Below are positions 29,150 through 42,830 of a stretch of DNA of 64,000 nucleotides, one piece after another. The notes beneath the pieces were generated by a model. It was not told the DNA's origin. It ran no database searches and worked only from the letters and a program-made list of their open reading frames with translations. The number at the start of each line of letters is the position of its first letter. Positions within the stretch are counted from its first letter, which is position 1. The DNA lies in the NCBI RefSeq assembly GCF_021917145.1, contig NC_061077.1, positions 13,783,420-13,847,419 of the forward strand. Reading direction: 5' to 3'. The position numbers and the translations under genes are program-made. This DNA is from Hypomesus transpacificus (Eukaryota > Chordata > Actinopteri > Osmeriformes > Osmeridae).

Positions 29150-32100
29150 GTTCCTCCAACTGTTCTGCCTCAAGGAATTGGGAGTTGGCGAATGAACGTT
29201 GGATTGTGGCGTTCTGCTAACGTTCCAGGAACCTACCGGTGGTGTCCTGCTGCCGGTGCCTGTGAGGTTCCCTCATAGAGACCATGTTCTAGAGGTTCTG
29301 GGTTCTCGAAGCCTGGCTCAGACTCTGGAAGATGAACAATGAGGACGAGTTCTACGACGCCGTCACAGGTGGGTTTCAAGACGTAGAGTTAGACTCACCA
29401 GATATACAGAGGGGTCTCAGGACTTGGTGTAGAGATGTAGAACAGCCCGGATCTTGGGAGAAGGATAGTGTTACTTGACCCAGAAACACATATCTAGACT
29501 ACAACTGATAGGCAATACAAGTCAGACTTAGCTAAGTCTGAGTGTGCTGGTGGTCAGGTAAAGAGTATGTCTCCGGGGCTGGTGATGGCATAGAGCCGTC
29601 CAGAGAAACACAACCTGACTGCTTCGCCTGATCGCCTCATCAATAATGCAGTGGGCAATTATTTTGCCTCCATAATTGGCTCTGTCATCTGTCTAAGTGT
29701 GTGTGTGCGTGCTTGCATGTCTTGTGTGTGTGTGTGTGTGTGCGCGTGGTGAGAGAATAGAGTTGGATGACAGGGCGAAGCACAGATGACATAGGGAAAG
29801 TTGGATGATAAAGGGCTGTTCACAGGAGGCGCGCCAAAGCTTTTCGTGCGCGTCTGGAGAGCGGTCTTCTCATACCATGAGGTTGAGAGGGCGTGTGACT
29901 CGGGAAAACCCTAATTGTTCCAGGCCTTTCTCTCTCTCCCCATCTTTCTTCTCGCCATCTCCTTCTTGTCCTCTCTCTTTGTCTCTGGGAAACACAAAGG
30001 CTTGCATTGTCGGCGTAGGTGTGTGTGCCTGCGTTCATGGTGTTCCAGTCATCAAATGGGTGTTATTTGTTTAGGAGTGTTAAGGTGTGGATTTGTACTG
30101 TTAGGATATGGTAGAGCTTTGTCCGTGTCGCTGTGGGTGAATGGTTTCTTTAAGGAACTTGGAATCGCTCTGTAATTTGTGTCCACCCTTTTTGTGTGTG
30201 TCTGTCTGTGTGTGTGTGTGTGTGTCAGGCTTGGATTCGGATGAGTCATACGAGGGAGTGTCGGAGGCTAGTTTTAAAGATGCGGTGGTATTTGACGGCA
30301 GCCAGCAGAACAATGGCTCCGTTCCACAAGAGAACGGAATCAAGAAACACAGGTACGACTGCATTCCTGCCAAGTCCTTCCTCCTCTCCTCATGATTCCT
30401 TATGCTCCATCTCTCTCCTTCTTTTCTTCTTTTTTTATTTTCTTTCTTTCTATCCTTCTTTCAGTAAGGTTCTCCTCATCGTCTCTCTACTCTGTCACCC
30501 AGTCTTCCACCATCTCCACCCTCCTTGCTCTCTCCCCCTCCATATCTGTTAAAAGCCTAGTCCACATGCTCAGCTTATCTAGCTCTGAACTGTGTGTGTG
30601 TGTTTAGCAAAAGCCCGCACAATGCTCTTTATCGTGCTGTATCACTGTCACTGATAGACATCATGGCGATACTCAAGGTACGCCACAGTTATGAGGGTGG
30701 AGTCACCCTGTCCCTCCTCTCTTCTCTCTTCCCAGGACCAGATTACCGGCCCCCATGTTCTCCAGAAACAACTTCAGTGTGTGGAGCATCCTGAAGAAAT
30801 GCATTGGACTGGTGAGGGACCAGGCCGTGTAACTTTAGACAGTATTGTGTGTTCGTTTTTGTTTTATGTGTTACCAAGTTGTTCATGTCTGTGTGTGTGT
30901 GTGTGTAGGAGCTGTCCAAGATCACCATGCCCATCGTGTTCAATGAGCCTCTCAGCTTCCTCCAGAGGATCTCTGAATACATGGAGCACACTTACCTCAT
31001 CAACAAAGCCTGCTCGCTGTCTGACTCTATAGAACGCATGCAGGTAGGGGGGAAACACACACGCAGGGCCCTCATTCGCTCAGTATATTGTGTGTGTGTG
31101 TGTGTGTGTGAGTCCTCAGTGTGTCTACTTGTGTGTGTGTGTGTCCAGGCGGTAGCTGCTTTCGCTGTGTCTGCTGTGGCCTCCCAGTGGGACAGGACTG
31201 GAAAACCCTTCAACCCACTACTGGGAGAGACTTACGAACTCATCAGGTGAACACACACACACCAACAGAGATGCACACGTATTCACCAACAATCAACAGA
31301 GAGATCCACACACCCATTGGTCCTCGTACACATCAGCACAGTTGTTCACGTCTCTCTGTTGTACCCCGGCCCCTCCAGAGAGGACCAGGGCTTCAGGCTG
31401 GTGTCAGAGCAGGTGAGCCATCACCCTCCAGTCAGTGCCTTCCACGCAGAGAGCTTGACAGGAGACTTTGTCTTCCACGGATCCATCTACCCCAAGCTCA
31501 AGTTCTGGGGCAAGAGCGTTGAGGCGGAGCCCAAGGGAATCATTACACTAGAGCTCCTCAAGTAAGTTGGACCTGTGTGTGTGTCTGTGTGTGTGTGTGT
31601 TCTGAGGTATTGGGACCCTCCTAATATTCTTTACACCCCACCCCACCCCTCTCTCTCACTCTCTCACTCTCTCTGTCTCAGGCACAAGGAGGTGTACACA
31701 TGGAGCAATCCCTTCTGCTGTGTCCACAACGTGATCCTGGGCAAGCTGTGGATAGAACAGTACGGCACGGTGGAGATCGTCAACCACAGGTGTGCAGAGG
31801 TTCAACCTGACCTCACTTGACAATCTAACCAACTAACCTGACCATCTAACCATCTAACCTGACCATCTAACCAAGTAACCTGACTATCTAACCAACTAAC
31901 CTGACCATCTAACCAGCTAACCTGACCATCTAACCAAGTAACCTGACCCTCTAACCATCTAACCTGACCATCTAACCATCTAACCTGACCATCTAACCAT
32001 CTAACCTGACCATCTAACCATCTAACCTGACCATCTAACCAACTAACCTGACTATCTCACCTTACCATCAGACTTTACCAACTGACCTAACGAGACAGAT

Positions 32101-34844
32101 TTACCATCTGACCTAACTTAACCCAATTCTCGAACTTTACTATCTAAACGTACTACCTAACCTAGTCTTACCTTACCAACGAACTGCACCATCTGTGCTG
32201 ACTGTGTAACCAGAGCCTGTCTGTTCCCCCTCAGTACTGGAGAAAAGTGTGTGCTGAACTTCAAGCCTTGCGGCCTGTTTGGGAAGGAGCTGCACAGAGT
32301 AGAGGGCTACATTCAAGATAAGAGGTACGGGTCAACAATAATATCTGGACTCCCCTCATGTCAACTACACCTGACCAGCCTCTGTGGCTAGCTGTACACT
32401 TGATATTCTCTCCTGCTGTTACAATTCAGAATGAACAATGTTTCACTTGACCCAGAGTGACCCTCAGTATCTTTTGAACTCTTATTCCAAATCGTGATGG
32501 TGGAGCAAACCGGATGGGTCCAGATCCGGTCAGGTCGCTTGCGTGGCTCTAGATGAGAATGTTTCCCAGCCCCGCTAACATCCCCGTCTGCCTCCTCAGC
32601 AAGAAGAAGAAGTGTGTGATCTACGGGAAGTGGACCGAGTGCATGTGGAGCGTCGACCCTCAGACCTACGACCTCAACAAGAAGGCAGAGAGGAAGGCCG
32701 ACCCCAAGAAAACCAAGCAGGTAAGACGGAAATGGAGCCAGCCAGTCAGCCGTAGAGGCAGAGCTAGTCAGTCAGTCAGTCGGTCAGCTAGTAAGCCACA
32801 CAGTCAGCCAGCCAGCCATCTAGTCAGTCAGTCAGTAAACCAGTCAGTCACTCAGTCAACCTGCCAATGTGTCAGTAAGCCAGCCAGTCAGCCAGCCAGC
32901 CATCTAGTCAGTCAGTCAGTAAACCAGTCAGTCACTCAGTCAACCTGCCAATGTGTCAGTAAGCCAGCCAGTCAGAGCCAGACATCCAGCCATACAGGCA
33001 GAACTAATCAGTCAGTCAGTCAGTCAGCCATCCATAAATCCTGCCAGTCAGTCAGCCATCTAGTCAGTCAGTCAGTCAATAGCCAAGTCAGTGGACATAG
33101 ATGAGATAAGACTACAAGAAATTCAGAACCCGCCAGTCAACCATTCACTCAAACCTAGCCTCAGTAGCCCCTAGCATCAGTCAATCAATCAGAGATATCC
33201 AGCTAGTTCGTCAAACAGACCAAGTACCTTACACCTGTACACCAAGTTGAGCCAAGGACAAGACACATACAGACGTCATACAGTAGCAGTCTAGCAACTT
33301 CAAGGTCAACCCGAAATGAAATGGAAGCTCCGTTCAAACAAGAGCAGCCGACAGGCCTTTAGAAAGCCAGCATGGGAATTCCTCCTGAGGTAAGAGGTTT
33401 GTCATTCACTGACTGAACAAGCCTAGCTAGGTTCAGCTGTCTCATGATGACTCATTCCTGGATTTGATTTCCTTGTTTGGTGCTGGTAGCGAGCCCACGA
33501 CACAGCATCCAGGTAAACACACAGAGATTAGTCTAGGCTGCTATGGTGGTATTTAGCTGTGTAGAGTTATGGTGTACTACAGCACAGTGCGGAGTAGTGA
33601 ATTAGTGGAGTTTGTTGGAAACGCGTGTGAATGCACTGTCTGTGTGTGTGTGTTTGTGTGTGTGTGTTTGGTTTTGGTCTGATGTGTGTGTGTGTGTGTG
33701 TGTTTGATGTTAATCCGATGTGTGTATGTGTTTGGTGTTGGTCTGAGATGTGTGTGTGTTTGGTGTTGGTCTGATGTGTGTGTGTGTGTGTGTTTGGTGT
33801 TGGTCTGATGTGTTTGTATGTGTGTGTGTGTGTGTGTGTGTTTGGTGTTGGTCTGATGTGTATGTGTTTGTGTTGGTCTGATGTGTGTGTGTGTGTTTGT
33901 CCAGGAGGAGCCTGAGGGGGCAGTGAATGATGATGCGGATGACATGCCTGAGGCCCAGGAGACTGTAGCTGCCATCCCTGGCAGCACACTCCTCTGGAGG
34001 ATCTCATCCCGACCGGCTCACTCCACCGAGGTAGCTGACTAACACACAGTTAATACACACACACACACGCACACACACACTCCACTGACTCGTCTTTGCC
34101 TCCCTACAGATGTATAACTTCACTAACTTTGCCATGGCGCTGAATGAACTGGAGCCTGGCATGGAGGGCACGCTGGCACCCACAGACTGCCGCCTGCGGC
34201 CCGACATCAGAGCTATGGAGAACGGCAACATGGGTAATGTAGTCTTTTTTTCGCCCCCACAGCACCCTCCATTAGCCCCACACTGCTGCCTCCTACTGTT
34301 ACCAGCAGGAGCTCACCGGTTATTCTGTCATAAACACCTTTCACAATATGAATGGGGCTTCGTTTTGACTCAATTGCGTTTGTCCTAAATAAACCTGCTG
34401 TACCAGAAGTGAATTACCTTGGCGAATGTTCCTTGTAATGTGCCTTTAACTGTTTGTGCTGCGACCGCAGACGAGGCGAGCCGAGAGAAGGAGAGGTTGG
34501 AGGACAAGCAGAGGGCTGCCAGGAAGGACAGGGCCAAGACAGAGGACGAGTGGTCCACCAGGTAGGAAGCAATCCTCCCAGCTCTGGAGGAAGGAGGGAG
34601 CCCCAAACGGTTGCACCCACAGGACTTCTCAATTGGAAATGTGCACTTAGTGATGAAGTTTCATCGTTGAAAGGCCACAGGCGCATCGGAGATTGGGAGT
34701 CCCGGTTCCTATCATTCTAACTGTGTGCATCTGTGTTCCAGGTGGTTCCAGTCTGGCACTAACCCCTACACCAGCTCCCAGGACTGGCTCTACACTGGAG
34801 GCTACTTCAGCAGGAACTACACCGACCTGCCTGACATCTACTGA
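29150..34844 (+). CDS. osbpl2: oxysterol-binding protein-like 2 (ORP2), complete coding sequence
   Basis: ORP2 is a cytosolic short ORP that exchanges sterol and phosphoinositide between membranes. The exon at 29150-29368 has 5' UTR and ATG at 29332. Further coding exons: 30229-30352, 30736-30811, 30909-31043, 31149-31246, 31379-31561, 31682-31789, 32235-32324, 32600-32720, 33905-34030, 34110-34233, 34471-34561, 34742-34844. All junctions are GT-AG and in phase, giving 471 residues (about 480 in the human protein). The N-terminus [13 protein letters not shown] carries an FFAT-like motif (EFYDAVT), as in human ORP2, for VAP binding at the ER. There is no PH domain. The ORD follows: LPAPMFSR near residue 57, ELSKITMPI at 80, and the ORP signature EQVSHHPP at 167-174, whose two His contact phosphoinositide phosphates in this family. 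It ends [11 protein letters not shown], close to the human end. Splice sites and close similarity leave little doubt. Confidence 0.96.
31821..32055. repeat. minisatellite in osbpl2 intron, TAACCTGACCATC units
   Basis: About eleven copies of a 20-21-bp unit (CTAACCTGACCATCTAACCA, 20 nt) lie in the intron between the exons ending at 31789 and starting at 32235. More diverged copies run on to about 32180. Confidence 0.9.
32738..33090. repeat. CAGT/CAGC tandem repeat in osbpl2 intron
   Basis: Mostly CAGTCAGTCAGCCAGCC tetramers. An embedded 75-bp segment including CAACCTGCCAATGTGTC is repeated at about 32858 and 32940. The Ser/Gln-rich open frame across the exon-intron border is an artefact. Confidence 0.9.
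33635..33903. repeat. GT-rich repeat with TTTGGTGTTGGTCTGATG units
   Basis: Seven or so copies of GTGTTTGGTGTTGGTCTGAT separated by (GT)n lie just before the acceptor at 33904. Confidence 0.9.
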
Positions 34845-36870
34845 GCCGGGGTGTCGCCACCAATCCCCCTCCCTCCCACCCTCCTCACCCACCAGCTTGC
34901 TTCTCTTCATGGCCTCCATGGTCTAAGCATAAGATAACGTTTAGACCTTAACCACAGCACATATGTATCGATATGTTTGCAGCACAAGCCCCCCTCCCCC
35001 TCATACACAGACACACAGCTTGAGATGGACAGACAAGATGGAAGACAGAACAACAGTCGCTGGTGTGATCAGGGCTGTGAATGCACCTTCTGACGGACGA
35101 TGGATGGATGGACTCGCACGTGCACGTATACACACACTGTGTGTGGATTATGAGGGACAATACAATGTCACACTATTATCTGTAAACACGGACAGGAAGT
35201 GATGTAACTGAGTCAGGAAGAGACCATGTTTGAAAATGGAGATGTTCCCCTCCGCCCCCTCCCTCAATTGGGCCATAAAGAGATTTGACCTCTTTACCTA
35301 CAGTGAAACAGACCCATGAAAATGGTCTCCTCAAAGTACCCAGGCCCACTCCATATCCATGTTCCCCATTGGTCGGTCATTCTCTAAACTCAGCCCTTCA
35401 GCTTGCCAACAACTCTAGCAGTGTTTACACTGTGTCCTAGCACACTTACAAAATGAGTTTTTCAACGAGGGTCATAAAAAAAACATTGGCATCCACCAGG
35501 AACTCATCCCCAGAAGCCATTGTTAAATGCTTATGCGGGTCTTTTAGATAACTGTCGGTTGGGTGCATGTTAGATTTGGTTGAGATCTATCATAAGTGTA
35601 TACTCACCTGCAGCATTTTCCAGTCTTCTCTGAGCACGAGTAGACCCGTCAGCCAGTGTGAGTGTCTGCTCCTCTGCTGCATGGCTCTCTGCTGCATGGC
35701 TCTCTGGTCCAGCTGCACAACCTGTCCTCACCCCTCCCTGGCTCTCTGCTCCAGCTGCACAGCCTGTCCTCACCCCTCCCTGGCTCCTCTGCTCCAGCTG
35801 CACAGCCTGTCCTCACCCCTCCCTGGCTCCTCTGCTCCAGCTGCACAGCCTGTCCTCACTCCTCCCTGGCTCCTCTGCTCCAGCTGCACAGCCTGTCCTC
35901 ACTCCTCCCTGGCTCCTCTGTTCCCTGCCTGCTGCTCACCACTCTAGCTAGTCTGCTTGGACGTCCAGTAATCATGGCAAGGAATGATGATTCCTGAAAC
36001 AAAACATTAAGGGGTTGATAACAAAAACAGTTGTTGAGAGTAATTGGTGTGAGTGTGCGTGTGTGTGTGTGATGGATGGATGTCATTGACTAGCCATTTG
36101 TACAGACTCTAAAGCCATATGGGTAGTTTTAACACCAAGGAGGCCATGGCTTGCAAACATGGTGTTGCCAGTCTGTTCTCTGCGATCACGACAGCATGTG
36201 AAACTCAAAGACTTAACCACAGCTATAATTAGAGTAGGATCGTGAAAAGAAAAAATGTAAATAGTAACTTCATGAGCTATAAATCATTGTAGTTCAGCCT
36301 TATCCACTCAGTGAATTTGATATTAGATGGAAACAGTAGTTTCATCAGCTATTTCACATGGTAGTTGTCATCCCTACCAAGCTCACTGAATTCTAGCCTT
36401 CCTGGTTAGGTACTGAAAGTAGTTTTAACCAGCAAAAACATTTAACAATGTTCTGTGTATTTCAACTGTCTATGGCCATGTTAGAGAATGTCTGAATGAA
36501 ATCTGTGCTCCCCTTCACCAAGAACTATAGCTTGGCTCCAGAACTGTTTTATAGGATTTAAAGTAATTTACCAACAACAGGCCAATGGCAAATAAGCTTG
36601 ACTCATAGCTAGTTTGTTGACCAATAACTAGCTGTTGTTCAGTTTAATTGTAGCTTGCTTTCAAATCAAGCTAGATTAAGATAAAGCGTCAAAGCTATCT
36701 AGCTAAAGCGCACACAGTTGAGGAACCAAGCTATTAGAACTTTTCTACGCTCCCAAACCACACTGTGCATTCCAGGTATCAGCCACAATCTATGCAACCA
36801 ACCACTCCTAGGCCCACCCTCCTCTGTATATGAACATGCATAATAAAACCAAATAAACACTTCTTCACGA
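34845..36870 (+). other. probable osbpl2 3' UTR
   Basis: No exon or gene is seen after the stop. The first clear AATAAA signals on the plus strand are at 36842-36847 and 36852-36857, which would give a 3' UTR of about 2 kb. It holds a 43-bp tandem repeat. The 3' end is inferred from signal position only. Confidence 0.4.
35690..35925 (+). repeat. 43-bp tandem repeat in the osbpl2 3' region
   Basis: Five to six copies of CTCCAGCTGCACAGCCTGTC followed by CTCACCCCTCCCTGGCTCCT and a short link. Copies differ by single bases. Open frames in all three plus frames are repeat artefacts. Confidence 0.93.
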
Positions 36871-37919
36871 CCACAAAACATTCCGTTTTTGTCGAGTAAC
36901 ATTGGGAACTTCATTGACCTGTAAACTGCAACAACAAATCTTCGCAGTGATTGTGAATACTGTATGGTCTATAGATCTCTTTAGTGTGTTGTACTTTAAA
37001 AGTTCTACTTAGGTAAATGGATACTGTAGAACAAATTAATTGTGACTGAAACATTTGACCTGCGCCCCCCTCCCCCCCATCCAAAGTTAGCTACTTTTTT
37101 TACTTTACATACAATCCTTTTTTTCACAATCTTTTTTTCTTATTCAAATGATTATAGATGCTTCGAAGAAGTGATTCGTTTTTGCAAAACGGTGTGGTAA
37201 GCCAACAAGTCATAGATAATTATGTCATTCTTCAGTTTAAATGTTATTACCTTGTTATTCCTTTTGCCTGGATTTAAGTAAACCTTTTAAATGTACCATT
37301 ATTTATGCGTTAGGTTTATTGGAGAAATGTTTTGACAAATAATTAGTTTGTTAACTCATCTCTCTTTGTCTATATATTATCATTAATTACAAAGTGAACA
37401 GTTAAATATAGAGCAGGAGTGTATATCTTCACTGTCTGTGCAGAAAATGTTTGTGAAATTTACCACACTACTTCTGGTTCTATCACTTCATCATGGTTAG
37501 CTACATGCTAATATGGTTATCCACATGGTAATGCAGGTAAAGACTAATGTATCAACATTAAAAAGTAGATTTTATGTGTTGTCCTGTGTTTATTTTTGTT
37601 TATTTGTAACTTGTCCTGTCTTAAATTATAGTTTGGGGGATTCAATTCCACTGTATAGTACAGTTTTAGTTTTACAATGGATGTGTGCAATGGATTAATA
37701 TGATAGTATTTAACATTTATTAACAGATAAAACATTTTCACATGGAAATTGAAAGGGAAAGTACATATGCTAGAGATAATGGTGATAAAAAAATCTTAAT
37801 AAAAAAATTATACAGCAATTGATATTTGGTAGTTGATATTGTACTGTATTTTGTCTTCATTAGGAGGCAAACATTATACAGAGCAAAACACGACAAGAAT
37901 ACAAGAAAAAATTACAGGA
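36871..37919. other. AT-rich intergenic stretch between convergent genes
   Basis: No exon, repeat family or RNA gene recognised. It lies between the inferred osbpl2 and bsn poly(A) sites. Confidence 0.5.
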
Positions 37920-40900
37920 ACAATGTTTTTAATATTATTTCTCTTTATTCTTTTCCTGAAATGTATTGTAAGGTCATTTTATTCATTCATCACATAATTA
38001 CATGACATGATGCACCAAGTCTACTACAACTGTTTACAGGAATACACTGAAACATACACAAGGTTTTACAATGGGTACATGAAGTAGAGCTCATTGCACT
38101 TACAACAGTGAATGTAACATGTTATTCATTTTAGGGTCTCCGCCTTTTATTTTCTGTTGCTTTTTTCATTTGAGTGTTATTTCTACACATTTCTGTCCAA
38201 TTTACCCATTTTCCCCCTCAAAATTACATGGAAGCCTGGATGTTTCTTTAGAGGAAATGTTTCCTTTTTTTCATTTCTCGATTTACAAACACGACATGTA
38301 TAGAAACTCTACACAGACCAATATGTTTCCGAATACAACTTTTTTAAAGTTTTTAAACAGTCCGCACGAGCCAGCCACACACGTACACAATGCATTTATT
38401 TTTAAATCAATAACTGCTCTTTTTAGTTTTTTTTTTATACACAAAAGCACAAGTTGGCAGGTCGGCTTGCACGTGTTATTCCTCTGTGCACGTTGCCCTG
38501 TTCCTTGCCTGTGAGATGGATTCATGTGTGTGTGATCATGTATGGCATTTACATGTTGTACAGAGCGTCTATGATCCCAACTATTATTTACACTGAAGAT
38601 TGCTGCCTGTGAGGTCAAGGGGCGGGGCTGCTCTAGGTCATGCACTTGTTACTTTTCATTTATGAAACTTCAGGTGAAATATGACAGCTCCCTGATGGTG
38701 GTGAAAAATGAGTTTTTGTAGCTTTTTCTTTTTGTTTCTGAATTTCTCCTGTAGCGTCTCTCACCCTTCTCTCTTTCCTCCGTCTGTGGCCTGGTTTTAG
38801 ACTGAATATCCTCATAGTAACGACCCGACAGCAAGAGCCAATGATAACAGTAAGAATATGCGACTGAAAAGCAACACGTTTTTGGTTGACGTTTAAAAAA
38901 AAGACATGGGTGTTTCTCAGTCCCTGGTTGATGCTGTCATCACGAGCACGGGCCGTTCAGGCCAAAGCATCGTAGGCTGTAGTCAGATGGAGCTGGAACA
39001 GGATGGCTTTCTCAGTTGACCAGTATTGTCATAAAGCCCTTACTGCTGTGCATATTAAAGTCCCCCTTTAACTTCGCCACGGTGCATTTTGTGTGTGCTT
39101 TCCTGAGGCAAAAGTGATTGAGTACAATTATAAACTCCAAAAACATAAACGTACAGTCATATTTCCAGTTCTTGATAGGCTATATCGTTTTCTTTCTCTT
39201 TTTTTATAACTTTTGATCTAAACTATTTAATTTACATTGAGTTACATCAAGACCTTGCCTGTCTCTTCAGTGAGCCAGTCAAGGATCCTGGCCATGCAAA
39301 ACCTCACCACTAGGGAGCATACGTAAAGGCTACATTAGAGGAGAATAGTGGTTATTTATTCACTTTAAATTTCATAAGGATCTCTTCATTAGGATACAGT
39401 CAAACTCATCTATCTACCCATCCATTTGTATGATAAAATAATATTTCTGTATAGATATTCCATAAACATATGCTTTAAAAAATATCTTGTTTGAACCAGT
39501 TAACAAATTTGCCCATATTAACACCAGCAGTATCTGAGCTGTGGGTGGTGTTCACAGACCTGGAGCTTGAAACCCAGTGGATCAAAAACCCAGAATACAG
39601 TTCAACTGAATACAGTTAAATGAGGTCCACGTGTCTAAAAGACTCCAGTTGACGTACAGACAACCGGGCCTCACTCTTACCTCAAGCATTCTCCTGTCTA
39701 GCTTTTCTCTCTGCACATGTCTGGGGTAGGTAGTGGCAGTGAACATACACACCAGGTGAGCATGTGTAGGCTTCCCTTTAGTGTTTTATCATTACAGCAT
39801 ATCAGTGTTTTGTCTATTATTATAATATATCTATCTTTATATGTATTTCATATATTCTATACATGTATACTTCTATATATTGGCTTTGAATTTTTAAATC
39901 TGATCTTAAAATCTCCCTGTACATTCTCCAGCAGTTTCAGTCTCTGTAAATAACAAGTTTAGCAGACTGGACAGCCAATCATTATGAACCGTGGCGATCG
40001 TCTGACAAAGCTGAGGTTGCTGATTGGACAAGACCCTCCACTGAAACCATGGGCTGCCCATGGTATATAAAAAATCTGAAAAATGAACCAAAATGGCAGA
40101 TGTTTATGACACATTGTAAAACTGGTCCAAATGCACAGAAACTTGTGGGGACTTGTAACGAAACAGAAAACATTCGTAATTGACTGACATACAGCTAACT
40201 ATGCAGACACACTGGACTATTTCTTCTCTGTGTGTTGTGTCAGGAATGCTAAAACAACCTTATGTGGCCTCAGGCTTGATAAACAATGGTTGTGGTTTAT
40301 CCAGTTGGCTGTCGTCCCTTTTCAATCATTCTTATTCGCATGATTCATTGCATAGAACGTTGGAGATGGGAGGTTTCTTTTGAAACGCGGTTGTTTTTAA
40401 CATTATTACTGTTATCATTATTATATTCCTTTTTTGTCATTGGATGATGAGTTGAATACACACATACACAGTACTCACACACACATACATACTGTACCTA
40501 CAGTACGTACAAACAGACATCAGGAAAGGGAACAAAAGACTGTGAGGTTCCCCGGGGCATGCGTAGATCCCGGCCTTCACAGAGAGAGACACACTGTACA
40601 GCAGGAGCGTGTAGGGCCTCCAGAGCATTTTAGTACCAGACCCAGTTTCCCACGATGCACTGCAAACAACAGCAGGAAGTACACTGACCTGAGAAGTTTC
40701 CATGACAGCTATCCAATAGAACGTTGCGGTTCACGGTTCAGGTGCCAGCATGAAATAAAACTAAAAGGCAACAGACTCAAACTAAAAGCCAGAGGTGACA
40801 ATCGCAAACAGAGGTTGAAGCTATTTTCAAGTCAAATCCCATGGTGATGACACACACACTATTCTGTGTACAGTGCCTCTCTGCTGTCTTACAGTGCTTC

Positions 40901-42565
40901 CTCATCCCGTCCCGATTGGCTGATAAAACTAGGCTTGTCTAATCATTGGCTGATATGACGAGCTGTATGCGGACGGTACCAAACTCTGCTTTAGGGCCCT
41001 GTTGATGTGATAGCAGAACATTGCACAGTTCAAATATACAAACAAGAGGCAACACATTCCTGACCACTAGTTGAAATGACACAAGATTGTGCTCTTTACT
41101 GCCTTCCCTACGCACACTATTGCTTTTTGTTATTGAAAACAATAAATAAATACATAAATAGCTCCATGGATGGTATTAACACCATAATATGAAATGAAAA
41201 AATAAATAATATATAAATAAATACAAACATAAAGTGAATCAAAATATAATCTCAAAAATACAAATTAATCTCACAGTCAGAGTTTCAGCTGACATTATTA
41301 TTACGTTAAAAAAGTGCAATGAAAATAAGCTTTATGGGTAAACAAACCTGGGTAAAAAAATATGTCACTTTACTCTTCAAATAAACAAACGATGGAATGA
41401 TTAAGGCGATGTTGCTATGAACAACAAAATAACTGTAGTAGAAAAATAAACAAGAACAACAACATCAAACATTTAAGACCCACAAATTGTGGGCTGATTG
41501 AGAAAAAAACATGGTTCCACCAGTGTTGTGTAAATGTTGTCTTAATGGCTTTGTAATGGCTAAAAAACTATCCAGCTTCTTCCAGCTCTTAGTAAGCCAC
41601 CTAAACCTTACTACCGTCCTCCTATCTCGTGGCCAGACCCGCTGTTGATCCTTCTTGGACATCATTTCCCAAAAAATCTCTCAGACCTTTAGTATTGTAT
41701 CCATCTCATTATTCATGTTACCAATGTCTTATGGCCTCTGTGGTTGAAATGGCGAACAGTGTGAGGTCTTGGATATAAAGTTCCATGCATTCCAAATTCC
41801 TAAATCCACTATAGTACACTTGGTTACCGCATCGCAAGTGGAGAGAAAGTAAGGTGAAGACGAACTGAGAGCGAGAAGTTGGCATTCAGAAACGTAGGGA
41901 GGGCCTTTCCATTCTGGAATGTAGAGATAGAAACAGAGCAAACCGTGGAGAGGACATCCGAGGCGTCCCAGTCAACATCACCAACATTTCGTCAATATAA
42001 CCTCTTTTTTTCTTCTTTTTTTAAAATCATCTTCTCTCCTTGTCATCTTCTCTCCTTGATTAAATGATTAAATAAGAGGTCCTTATGTACCAGAAAAGCC
42101 TATGAAGCACAACATTTCTTTTTCGAGTAGAGTGGACTGCTTTGTATTTTCCATTCTTTTCTATCTGAGCACAGGTGTCTGGAACCAAGGATCCTGCCAG
42201 GCCTCCAAGCCACCTAAGAGGCGATAGCTGCTCTTGGCACAAGCCCACCACAGAGCCCAGTATCACCAGCACTGCTCCCCTTCCTCCTCCACACAAGCTC
42301 GTTGAGCTGAATCCTTAACAGAGGGACCAGCCAGGCAGTTTCCTCAGAGCTACTCTACTCTTCTTCTGTGGCAGGGACTGGTGGTCTCAGCAGCACTGGC
42401 CTGTGAGGTACTCCCTCTAGTGGTGGGAAGGCAGAGCAGCTGAGAGCAGGTTCTCTGCAGGTCCTATGGTGGAGCTCGGTGGGCGAGGGGTTGTCTGGGT
42501 CTTTGACATGGGGAGTGGCTTCATTGTCGGTTCCCTTTTAGAACAATGGGGCCCCTTGAATCGAT
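37920..42565 (-). other. probable bsn terminal 3' UTR exon
   Basis: On the minus strand a clean acceptor, TTTTTTCCCACCAG|ATCGATTC, lies at 42566-42565. The last coding exon has a donor 15 nt after its stop, so the two could join. From 42565 to about 37920 the sequence is AT-rich and largely free of microsatellites. It ends with AATAAA (minus, 37949-37944). Together these suggest one long 3' UTR exon of about 4.6 kb. No open frame of note. Confidence 0.5.
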
Positions 42566-42830
42566 CTGGTGGGAAAAAACAAACCTGATGTTAGGAGTTA
42601 GAGTGCAATATGTAAATGTTGTCATTTACTTTACTGTAGCAGTAATGAATCTTACCAGTTATCAACCACAGAAAATACTGTCATTTTAATGAGGGAACGG
42701 AAAGGAATGCCAGACTGTGTTTGTTGCGTGTTTGTGCTGTATATATTATAAAATATCACTCTTTGGTCCATCCATGTAGATCACATTGCAAAAGCTTAGA
42801 CCATCGCTATGAATATTGAACACTGTAGAG

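Noticed and set aside
32553-33104. 183-residue frame running out of an osbpl2 exon
   Set aside because: Only 32600-32720 is coding; the rest is the CAGT repeat after a good donor.
33567-34007. His/Thr-rich minus-strand frames
   Set aside because: Produced by the GT repeat in the osbpl2 intron and the antisense of an osbpl2 exon.
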